Below, one piece after another: positions 1 to 7,904 of a stretch of DNA of 12,160 nt. The stretch's first letter is position 1, and every line of letters begins with the position of its first letter. This DNA is from Psilocybe azurescens (Eukaryota; Basidiomycota; Agaricomycetes; Agaricales; Agrocybaceae): assembly GCA_023853785.1 (NCBI GenBank), contig JAJIRX010000979.1, positions 1-12,160 on the forward strand, written 5' to 3'. A program made the position numbers and the translations under genes. The notes beneath the pieces were generated by a model. It was given only the letters and a program-made list of their open reading frames with translations, made no database searches and was not told where the DNA came from.

Positions 1-221
1 GAATATAACGAACAAGACACCGTATGCAGACAGTTTGATGGTCCGTCCAGTCGCCGTTCGCGGGGAGAGAGTCTCTCGTGATGTTTCACATGAGATGCTT
101 ATGGGTGAAGGGATTATGTATCTATACAATTGATATTATAGAGAAGCTAAAGGCCTAGTATCGGAAGGTGTACGTGGAGTCTTGCGTAACTTGGAGCAGA
201 GGAACTTGGGAGGGGCAAAAC
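1..221. other. no gene seen; possible flank of the R1 module
   Basis: No coding signal stands out here. A few stretches (for example around 80-110) look weakly like 10180-10220, which lies upstream of the CPxC/coiled-coil gene. This might therefore be the outer part of the same repeated module, cut by the window edge. That reading is inference from a visual comparison only. Confidence 0.3.
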
Positions 222-706
222 GAATCGAACGAATGTTCGATGACAAATCTCTGACCACGTGCTCAACGATTTCGCTCAACTTGTAACGTTCTACGCCCTA
301 CTCGACGGCATAGATAAAGTAAATGCCAACTGTTGCCTTATCATGTTCACCGCTACGTCAAATTTATGATTGACTAGATCTAAGTGTTACGTAATGAGCT
401 TTGGGACAACAAGCAACACAGTTAAGCTCCCACTAGCAAATGTCTACATTATCGATTGTACAATGATAGCTAGAAAGCATATATGATCACATTCATACGT
501 CAGTTTATTGTATTACTAGCTTCTAAAACATTATTCAATTTATATACGTCTTACAGAGTCTTAGAACGATTAATTGCACATACACGTTAAAGCTACTGGT
601 TCTTCGAGAGAGATGGGATAACAGTAGACTGGGTAATGTTGATACTGGAACTTTGTCTGTCGATATACATTCATATGAGTATGATATATTATATGTCAAA
701 GTTTTA
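222..706. repeat. dispersed repeat R, copy 1
   Basis: This block is repeated in direct orientation at 3855-4422. Long shared strings include the stretch from the CACGTG box (256-261) through 'gttctacgccctactcgacg', 'acagttaagctcccactagc', 'agctagaaagcatatatgat' and 'agagatgggataacagtaga' near the end. Compared with copy 2 it lacks about 30 nt just after the CACGTG box and about 35 nt near 407. Copies 2 and 3 each lie upstream of a minus-strand CPxC/coiled-coil gene copy, so R is probably a 5' flank, promoter or terminal region of a mobile or duplicated unit. No terminal inverted repeat or target-site duplication was recognised. Confidence 0.85.
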
Positions 707-1214
707 CGGCACCAGGTGAAGGGCGGTCAATCACGGACAAGAAATTTCCTGTATGTTCCAGCCTCACCAGCACGAGACAGAAACCCCTATTTCATCGTGC
801 TACATATGATCCCCACACATGCTATCAACCTGGCTTGCTTATTCCAAACTTCGAGGACTCCTGGAGACGCGCCGGTATCTCTTGTCCGCCGGCCACCTTT
901 ATCCAAGTCCTCTGACACCTCGCTTCTGAAATTTGCACTGATACATGCATCGTGCTGCACTTTGCATACCCTGTCGCGACCACCAAATGTGGCTACGTCC
1001 GGCCAGGTATTATATCCTACGGTATGAAAAGTGTCTTCAGACTAAACTTCTAGCGCGCTTCAGGATGTATATGGATTCAGTTGAGATATGCCTTAATATC
1101 TTACATGCAGTGTCCATGTCTTCTATTCGCGTTGAATCCATGCGATCAGTTATAATGAACAAATTCAATAAGAATCTGCTCGCTTAGGGTAACCTCGAGT
1201 CTACATATTCCACC
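707..1214. other. non-coding, upstream of 7-TM copy A
   Basis: Short open frames are present but none has recognisable protein character or a homologue elsewhere in the window. The region would be the promoter and 5' leader of 7-TM copy A. No convincing TATA box was picked out. Confidence 0.4.
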
Positions 1215-2574
1215 ATGCCTGAACCCCATACTTCAGTCTCAGTTCACGTCCAGGAGATCATAATCAACGCCAGCCTCAATGTCTCAATGCTTTTCAACTT
1301 TCTAATGGGTGAATCTCATTTGTCAATGTCAACACCACAAACTTATGTCTGTCTTACGTCTGTCAGGTATATATACGATGGTATACGCTGGAACAATGTA
1401 TCTCTACAGTACGTCACTTCCTTCTACTTGAAAACAAAAACTCAACAATACGCCGCACAGTGTCAAAAAACCAGCGAACATGAGCCGGCGTGTCGTTCTA
1501 TCGGCCATATCTGCGCTCCACCTGCTTTGCCTCTCCCAGTTCATTTTGGAATGGTATTCCATTGACTTGGATATCGTGATTAATGGAGACACGCGAGAGA
1601 CTATTTTTATTTCGACCGTGGAAGGAGGTCCCCATGGGTCTGGATATTTTCTGATTTTGTTCTATTCTCCGTTAGTTGTATCCGATGGACTACTGGTAAC
1701 TATGTTTTGTTAAATCTCTTGCATCGTTCTCATCAATGTGCCTACAGATATGGAGGTGCTACCATATCTGGGGACGATCGCTCCGAATAATTTTGGTACC
1801 TGTCGCACTTTTCGTTGCGGAATCCTGTCAGTTACGAATCAAGGTTTCGCATAGTTATTCGACTGACCGCACGTTATCTCAGGTCTCTTCTTCGTCTCTA
1901 TACAGCTCTAGCAGGTGCAAACGGTCAGCTAACCAGCGACGTAAACGCCAAATTATTCAACACATCTCAAGTGCATCTATATTCGTGTCGCTTGGCACCA
2001 CGATGATTACAACCTTTCTTATCGGATATAGAATATATTCAGCCTCTCGTGCAAACGGTACACCTTCGAGAAGACTGTTCAATCGTGTTTGGGTTATAGT
2101 CGTTGAGTCAGCCGCGGCATACCTCGTGCTCCTTGTCGATGCTATCTGCTATGTGCTTCCATCATTCAATGTGTTGGAATCACCTTTGGTTGTAGTTGGG
2201 TACTACTTGGAACCAGTGCTGTTCTTTGTTACTGTACGTAGCCTCTATCATCTGGCGTATAATCATGTGTCTCTTACCTAGAATCAGGGGATGGCTCCAA
2301 CAATCCTTGTCGCTAGAATCGCCTTTACAACACCCAGAAATACAGTTGCACCGACAGTCACTCACATATCTGGCTTGCAGTTTGGGTCGCAGCACGGGGT
2401 GGCGGCAGTAGAGATACCACCGGAGGTGAAATGAGCGTTTCAGTTCTCGCGGATGATGTGGCGCCGGAGGAGGTTGAAATGAAGAGGAATGTACTGCAGG
2501 TGGTACGATCAGAGACGATCAGGTTTAATGGGGAAAACGGCCCCGCGATTGTAGAGTTGTCGATTATCGAATAG
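1215..2574 (+). pseudogene. 7-TM membrane protein, copy A (frameshifted)
   Basis: This is a paralogue of the minus-strand gene at 10809-12126 and has the same exon plan: 1215-1308, 1367-1408, 1461-1695, 1748-1826, 1883-2233 and 2288-2574. All five introns are GT-AG (52-58 nt), with the same phases as in copy C. Conserved segments include LFNFLMG, GIYTMVYAGTMYLY, SRRVVLSAISALHLLCLSQF, VVSDGLLIWRCYHIWG, ISSASIFVSLGTTMITTFLI, VESAAAYLVLLVDAICYVLP and GMAPTILVARIAF. These are hydrophobic helices of an integral membrane protein whose function is unknown. The gene is broken. One A is missing from an A run at 1465-1470, giving TGA at 1481. Exon 5 needs two shifts (a TAG at 1909, and one near 1955-1965). 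The tail shifts near 2405-2412: unshifted it stops at 2432-2434, and the paralogous tail frame ends in TAG at 2572-2574. It is about the same length as copy C and looks recently inactivated, since the splice sites survive. Confidence 0.85.
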
Positions 2575-2842
2575 TTTTTTCGCGCTTTACGTTCCAACCT
2601 TTGTCTCATATATTTCCCATTGACTATTTATACCCCGTGATCTGTTTACAAGAACCTCGCACAAGTGACATAAGTGCTCGTCCCAGCGTCGCCGCCAATG
2701 ATCCATTGCTTCCTTGTTCATGTGGGTTGACAAGGTAGGTGGAGTAACTGAACCTGAGAGGTCCTACTTTAAATGCTTAGCTTCAAGAAAGCTCATCCCT
2801 TCGAGCTGGATCACAGTCAGAACCAAGATCGAATGCTCAAAC
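2575..2842. other. intergenic, nothing coding seen
   Basis: This is the 3' flank of 7-TM copy A and the 5' side of the unrecognised gene that follows. Small open frames here show no recognisable protein features. Confidence 0.4.
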
Positions 2843-2844
2843 GC

Positions 2845-2853
2845 TATATATAT
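2845..2853 (+). promoter_or_regulatory. possible TATA box
   Basis: A TATATATAT run is followed by a C-rich stretch (tttcactcaccacggcactc), resembling a fungal TATA box and start region. It lies about 35-40 nt before the first readable codons of the plus-strand remnant at 2887. It is weak evidence by itself, because the region is AT-rich. Confidence 0.3.
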
Positions 2854-2886
2854 TTCACTCACCACGGCACTCAAATTCTGTTACAG

Positions 2887-3486
2887 ACCAACAGCACCGA
2901 TACCACCACCACCAACCGCAAAAGACCCAGCAACTCCAGCCCCATCCCCATCCCCGACGAAGGTGTACTCTTTCCCTTTTCTTCCCGACGCCCGTCTCCA
3001 TTCGTTGCACGACACCAGTGCCCAACGCACTTCATATCATAAACCCGAAAGCTTGTATACGCCGTAAGAAGGAAATATATTCTGCCCACGTCTATGCCAA
3101 GCGTCCTGGTTCAAGCCCGGTGAGGAGTCGAGAGAGCTGTCATGATGAAATATTGGCATATTGGAAGGCGTATGTTGCGACTTATGCTGAAGCTGATGTG
3201 AGGAAGTTGTACGGGAGGGATAGACACTCCTCCAGGGTGTTTGGGCCCGCGGACCTCCCGTCGCAACCCATAATCGAGAAGCTGGGCATAGAGAGGGATG
3301 TCTCAGCACGATGCCTTGGATAGTGCAGGGGTTCCTCAATCAGATTCGGCGCGCGTTCAACTGCTATCAGAATGAGAGTTAGACGTGGGCGCTGATGCTG
3401 ACATGGATGTGGACGAAGGTATGGCGCTGTCCATTCTGGAATGATGTGTTACTGTTGCAGGCGACGGATTCAGGTATACCCGCTGA
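2887..3486 (+). pseudogene. unrecognised gene remnant with two introns
   Basis: I do not recognise this family. Three exons can be joined: a Thr/Ser/Pro-rich start (TNSTDTTTTNRKRP...PIPDE, 2887-2962), a GT-AG intron at 2963-3018, a charged helical part (RRKKEIYSAHVYAKRP, LAYWKAYVATYAEADVRKLY, then SSRVFGPADLPSQPIIEKLG), a short GT-AG intron at 3419-3460, and an acidic C-terminus (DADADMDVDE then GDGFRYTR, stop 3484-3486). Both introns preserve frame at phase 1, which random sequence would rarely do. Defects: no ATG was found just upstream of TNSTD; a one-base frame change is needed near 3290-3310 to pass from IEKLGIERD to SQHDALDSAGVPQSDSARVQ; and a TGA interrupts the last part near 3374. The protein looks soluble and hydrophilic, perhaps nuclear judging by the acidic tail, but that is a guess. 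It converges on the decayed minus-strand copy at 3560-3790. Confidence 0.5.
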
Positions 3487-3559
3487 GGAAACGGACATGT
3501 TGCAAATCTGTGAGCCGCGATATAGCTCCCACTCGCCGATATACGCGTCCTTCTCCACA

Positions 3560-3790
3560 CCGAAAGTAGCGTAACGACTCGTTGCGATGCATGGCTTCTC
3601 GTTCATAATCGAACTTATGCCGCTCACTCCTGACCCCAGTCCTCTTTTCGCTTCCAATCCTCAACGAGTCGCAGCACCGTACAGAAATTTCGAAGATTGC
3701 CGAGTAGAAGGTTGCCCATGTACACTTGGTATATTGGCCGTGTGTTCTTAGAGTGGTAGATTGACGGTATCGAGCGCGTATGTGTATTCA
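3560..3790 (-). pseudogene. CPxC/coiled-coil gene, decayed copy 2
   Basis: On the minus strand, 3749-3651 translates without gaps against the signature region of the fuller copy at 9050-10012. Here it reads NTRPIYQVYMGNLLLGNLRN and ends in LRLVEDWK; the other copy has NTCPICQMYGDHFDFGSFEA and ends in LRHVEDRK. Both cysteines of the CPxC pair are lost (Arg and Tyr). A second matching stretch at about 3580-3664 (REAMHRNES against RDEALHRSEN) lies in another frame, and the coiled-coil part between them is missing. Nucleotide similarity also continues upstream to about 3790. The Ser-rich, acidic and RNase H-like parts of the other copy are absent. This is a relic, and it lies immediately beside repeat R2. 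Confidence 0.65.
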
Positions 3791-3854
3791 GAGAGGGGTC
3801 GGAAAAGAGAATGGATCAACGATGGGGATGTGTAGGGAGAGCTGCAAGGGGAAG

Positions 3855-4422
3855 GGGCAAAACAAATCGAACGCATGATTCCGATGACAAATCTCTGGCC
3901 ACGTGCTGAACGACTGCGCCCCTAAATCAAACTATTCGCTTTTGACCGGATCAACTTGTAACGTTCTACGCCCTACTCGACGGCATAGATCAAGTAAATG
4001 CCAATCTTTGCCCTATCATGTTCACCGCTGTGTCAAATTTTTGATTGATTAAATCTACTTTCTATGCAATGACCTTTGCGACGACAGGCATGAATATGAC
4101 ATTATCATGAAAGAATGTCATCAGTCAACACAGTTAAGCTCCCACTAGCAAATGTCTACATTACCTATTGTATAATGATAGCTAGAAAGCATATATGATC
4201 ACATTCATACATCAGTTCTTACTTTCTTACTAACTTCTAAAACACTGTTCGATTTATATAACTCTTACAGAGTCTTAGAACAATTAATTACACATACACG
4301 TTGAAAATCACGGATTCTTCGAGGGAGATGGGGTAGCAGTAGACTGAGTAATGTTGAGACTGAGACTTTGTCTGTAAATATACATCTATATGAGTATAAT
4401 ATGCCGTATGTCGAATTTTTGT
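3855..4422. repeat. dispersed repeat R, copy 2
   Basis: This is a direct repeat of 222-706, with the CACGTG box at 3900-3905. It carries two blocks absent from copy 1: about 30 nt after the CACGTG box (3911-3945, which also has a counterpart in copy 3 and so is probably ancestral) and about 35 nt around 4088-4125 that contains a hairpin. On the minus strand it lies roughly 65-110 nt upstream of the decayed CPxC gene relic. Confidence 0.85.
4096..4121. repeat. 8-bp inverted repeat inside R2
   Basis: ATGACATT (4096-4103) and AATGTCAT (4114-4121) are perfect inverted arms with a 10-nt loop. They lie in the block that is present in R copy 2 but missing from copy 1. This could be a small insertion or an ancestral hairpin deleted from copy 1. 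Confidence 0.6.
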
Positions 4423-4464
4423 GGAATTTGACTCACGTCCACACAATCTTAGTTGTTTGCTGGA

Positions 4465-4800
4465 TTAAGAATGAGGATTCACTGACGACCGTGTTGAAAA
4501 CCCTTGTAATGGTGGGAAAACAGGAAGCTCCATAGAGGTGTGGGATGCAGACTCAGTGCTAGTCGCACTAACAGAAGACGAAGGCAGACTACTGCTCGTT
4601 ACCCGCTGATAGTAATTCAGAGATTCAGTTCCATAATTTCAAAATAAACCCAATAGATGCCTACTGCCGATTCCACCCCAAGCATATACGCAAAGGTCAT
4701 GAGAACGATATGATAGAGTCGCATGATGATACTGGTGCAATTTTCTTGAGCATCTTGTAGCTTTATAGCTCGACGCTTCATAGTACGTGTACCCAGTTTT
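4465..4800 (-). pseudogene. membrane/Ser-rich protein tail fragment
   Basis: The family is not recognised. On the minus strand an open stretch begins after a possible acceptor (ctgacag) at 4801. It contains TRTMKRRAIKLQDAQENC and then a hydrophobic helix (MRLYHIVLMTFAYMLGVESA, VGIYWVYFEI), and stops at TGA 4617-4619. In another frame a Ser/Thr-rich tail of 45 residues follows (VTSSSLPSSSVSATSTESAS ... GFSTRSSVNPHS, TAA at 4465-4467). The two could be joined by one frameshift, or by a lost intron around 4600-4620. The layout of a last membrane helix followed by a Ser-rich cytoplasmic tail suggests the C-terminus of a membrane protein, but not of the 7-TM family found elsewhere in the window. 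No start or upstream domains are seen. Confidence 0.45.
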
Positions 4801-5525
4801 CTGTCAGAAGATCAACTTGGATATCTCAAAACTCTTAACAGCGCCCAGGCAGCGAAAGCGCAGCAGCAGGTGGAAGCACATTAGCAATAGCCTTAGTTTT
4901 AGAAGGAAGAAATAGGCTTGAATAATCGCATATCCATTTCCGAGGCGGCTATTTGTACCAGGATCTTTCATGGGGCGAATGCTTCATCTGGTGGCGAATT
5001 GCCCAAATTTAATCATTTTTAGCAATCAGAATTAGATTGAGGATTTGACTTATGAAATTAATCAATGCCATCATCTGCTGTTTGTTTGTGATAATTTGAC
5101 AGTGAATAATTGCGCAGAATGTTTATTTTGACCCCAAAACATGGGTTTAAAAAAAGAGAAAAAAATCAAGTATCTCAGACGATACCCAAATCGTATATTA
5201 AACACCGCTCTTCTGCTTCTTGTTCATAATTACATATATCCCATCTTCATTTGAAATGCGCCTAGTATCGATCTCCTTCCTTGCAGTTTCTGCATGTATG
5301 AAATTCGTTAGTTGCAATCTAGTACATAGATGTAAATAAACACCATATATATAGATAAAAATTTTCGGGACTCCTGTTGGCAAATTGTAAATACTAAAAA
5401 TATCATGTCGTAGTACAATTCCTTCGGTTGGTAATAGCGGACGAAGTCCGCTCTTTCGAGTACCTATATATCGTCAATTTTATTGTATCACCGGACGGTT
5501 ATAAAAATAGACTGGGCGCTAAGCG
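4801..5525. other. AT-rich stretch without a clear gene
   Basis: The sequence is mostly AT-rich with short runs (for example poly-A/G near 5150-5165 and TA repeats near 5345 and 5465). A short minus-strand frame at about 4903-4835 (SKTKAIANVLPPAAALSL, then PGRC and TAA) looks protein-like but is too short to assign. No laccase N-terminal motifs were found, although the laccase remnant begins directly after this stretch. Confidence 0.4.
5436..5452. repeat. perfect 7-bp hairpin
   Basis: AGCGGAC, GAA, GTCCGCT: a GC-rich stem with a 3-nt loop inside AT-rich DNA, about 75 nt before the point where laccase similarity starts. It could mark the end of a mobile element or a breakpoint. The following bases do not give a canonical Helitron CTRR end on either strand. 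Confidence 0.6.
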
Positions 5526-7032
5526 GAGATAGAGACCACCATCATCACGCTCGCGGATTGGTGAGTTGATTAGATGGTTCGAAAACGGATTCTCAGACTT
5601 TATTTACATTACAGGTATCACCTTGTTGCTCCGCAAGAGGTTATCGAACAGGTCATTCCTACCTCGGATGCCACTCTCATCAACGGTCTGGGCCGCTATG
5701 CGCGAGGCCCTACATCTGCGCTTGCAGTCATATCGGTGATAGCAAACAAACGTTACCGCTTTCGTCTTGTCTCTATCTCCTGTGATCCAAACTTCACATT
5801 CTCAATAGATGGTCATGCTATGGTAATTACTGAATTGCTACACCTTACTCTGACAGATAACTGACTACATATCGTATCACATCCAGACCATTATTGAAGC
5901 AGATGGCGTCAATACACAGCCTCTCGTTGTTGATTCCATCCAGATATTTTCCGGACAGCGCTATTCATTTATTCTCACAGCCGATCAAGCTATTGACAAT
6001 TACTGGATCCGTGCCAATCCCGGACCAACATGAGCTTCCGGCTTTGATGGTGGCATACACTCCGCCATTCTCAGATACATTAATGCTACAGTTGAAGACC
6101 CGATAACAAACAACACATCCGGCAATCCATTGGTAGAGACAAATCTCGTCCCACTCGATGGCGCCTCCCACCGGGAGTAGCGGGGTTGGTTTGGCAGACG
6201 TCAATATCAATCTGGACTTTGGATTTAATGGCGCTCAGTTCACTGTCAACGATGTGGCTTGGGTGACGCCGACTGTCCCGGTATTGCTTCAGATAATGAG
6301 CGTACACTAACTGCACAGGATTTACTTCCGTCGGGATCGATTTATTTTCTGCCTTCTAACCAGGTTATCGAAATTTCGATGCCCGGTTGATCTGCTGGAT
6401 CACCTCTAAGTCCTTTCACTCTCGTTAACGAGCAAGTTGGAAGCATTAATAATGGTTATTTCATGCCTTCTAGCATCCACTACATTTACACGGGGTACGT
6501 AACGTAATTAAAAGTATTAAATATTGCACCTAACGCGACTGTTACTCAAGCATACCTTCTCTGTTGTACGAAGTTATGGAAATGCCACGTACGACTACGA
6601 TAATCAATCAGACGAGATGTTGTAAGCACCGGAAGTGACACCACAGATAATGTTACAATCCGTTTCACGATCGACAATTCTGGTCCTTGGATTTTGCATT
6701 GGTGGGTGCAATATTCATCTTCTGTATTTTTCGTCTAAATGTTCTGTTCTTGGATCGTGCGCCAAATAAAGTCATATCGACTGGCACCTCGACACGTAAG
6801 TCATCTCATGTAGTATTTACGAAGTGGTTTCAGATTTAATACTGACATCTGCTTAATGCGGAGGATTTTGCGGTCGTCATGGTAGAAGATGTCGACACCG
6901 TGGAGAACAGTACTGCATCCAGTAAGCCACTTGTATTCCTCGTTTGAGATTAATGACAGAGGGTGTTCAATAGGCGACTGGAGCACACTGTGCCCAACGT
7001 TCGATGCTTTGCCTGTTCAAACGTTCGCTTGA
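5526..7032 (+). pseudogene. laccase (multicopper oxidase), 5'-truncated
   Basis: Laccases are secreted four-copper oxidases that oxidise phenols with O2. This remnant keeps roughly the last two thirds: ETTIITLADW (to 5560), intron 5561-5614, [43 protein letters not shown], intron 5823-5886, [72 protein letters not shown], then HTFSVVRS (from 6551), [19 protein letters not shown], and the type-1/3 copper motif HCHIDWHLD, whose Cys codon is split by intron 6702-6771. It continues with FAVVMVEDVD, intron 6922-6973, and the C-terminus DWSTLCPTFDAL, ending at 7030-7032. Defects: the signal peptide and first two copper motifs are absent. TGA occurs at 6031, TAG at 6178 beside a frameshift, a shift near 6300, TGA near 6388, the HPFHLHGH motif near 6410-6435 is destroyed, one base is lost near 6604-6609, and the intron end near 6860 is damaged. 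It cannot encode an active laccase. Confidence 0.93.
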
Positions 7033-7224
7033 AGATAGGAAAGGGAGCGACGAAAGCTATTGTTCTGCCTGAACTTCAGGGACACGCTATAGTCTCATTC
7101 ACACAAAATGCAGTGATAAGCATGGACAGAGCTTTCGCGGATACTTTATTTAAACACCCAATCATTCTACTCTTCAAGCCCTGTACTTTTCTAACTCGGA
7201 TTATTGGCCTTATGTAAATCTTTT
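7033..7224. other. junction between laccase end and 7-TM copy B
   Basis: No homology to laccase or to the 7-TM family is visible here. The first half of the 7-TM gene is missing, so a breakpoint lies in or at the end of this stretch. Confidence 0.4.
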
Positions 7225-7660
7225 GGTGACGTTCCTGGGGACCACAGCGGTTACCTCTATTTCTTATTGGCTACAGATTACATTCCGCCTCTCGCTTAAA
7301 TGGTTCATCTTCCAGGAGACCATTCAGCCGGACTACGGCACTGGTCATAGAGTCAGCCGCAGCGTACTCATTGGTACTTCTCCTCGACGCCATATGCGGA
7401 GTCGTTGCGTTATTCACCATGTTAGGATCTCTTTGGTACAACATATTGTGTTACGTCGATGCAATGTTATTTGTTGTTGCAGTGCGTAGCTCATACAATC
7501 TGTCCGATGGTTTCATTGTTCTAACATGTAATTAGGGTATGGCCCTCACCGTACTGGTAGCAAGAATTGCTCTTACCAGCCCCCACAACGGTCCTTCTCA
7601 ACAATTACTCACATATCAGGTCTACAGTCCGCCTCTCAAATCGTATGCGTACATAGTTAT
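7225..7660 (+). pseudogene. 7-TM membrane protein, copy B (3' half only)
   Basis: This is the 3' part of the family seen at 1215-2574 and 10809-12126. The sequence starts at FLGTTAVTS. An extra base near 7257-7260 shifts the frame, after which FLIGYRLHSASRLNGSSSRR, PFSRTTALVIESAAAYSLVL and LLDAICGVVALFTMLGSLWY read cleanly to 7481. A GT-AG intron at 7482-7535 sits exactly where the paralogues have their last intron, followed by GMALTVLVARIAL. A further shift after that leads into STITHISGLQSASQ. Exons 1-4 and the start of exon 5 are absent. The part that remains is less scrambled than the matching part of copy C, so the truncation may be the main event that killed it. Confidence 0.85.
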
Positions 7661-7904
7661 CTTACAGCATAAGCTAGTGTATCTCCTTCGTAATCATCAT
7701 TTTTTATTTTTTATTGCTACTCCTGGCTGAAACACGGAAGATCCTTACACATAAACACGTAGCAATACTAATTTAAAACGCCCGGCGTTATTGGAATAAT
7801 CATCCAGCAAGTGTGTATCTTGCACATGCCCTCCCCATATGAAAAAGCCTAGCACTTCAGGAAAGGCAATGAATGGCCAAGCCTTCGTACACTGGGATAC
7901 AAAG
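7661..7904. other. no gene seen
   Basis: AT-rich sequence between 7-TM copy B and the RNase H-like relic on the other strand. A minus-strand frame is open down to 7745 but has no recognisable features. It could be the frayed C-terminus or 3' flank of the retroelement relic. Confidence 0.35.

Noticed and set aside
653..1187. Overlapping open frames of 80-124 codons upstream of 7-TM copy A
   Set aside because: No domain, composition or paralogue supports them; the first starts inside repeat R1, and its counterpart in R2 is not open.
3104..3124. GGTTCAAGCCCGG resembling the T-loop/B box of a tRNA gene
   Set aside because: No acceptor stem, A box or anticodon arm can be folded around it, and it lies within a phase-consistent coding block.
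3385..3420. Similarity of 3385-3418 to the Asp/Ala-coding stretch near 9378-9400
   Set aside because: It rests on a low-complexity GAYGYGGATG run. The plus-strand reading as the acidic tail of the unknown gene, followed by an in-phase intron, explains it better.
5198..5383. Minus-strand open frame of 61 codons in the AT-rich gap
   Set aside because: It is short and AT-driven, with no homologue in the window and no protein-like features.
5436..5475. Helitron 3' end suggested by the hairpin
   Set aside because: No CTRR follows within the expected distance on either strand and no Rep/helicase coding sequence is nearby.
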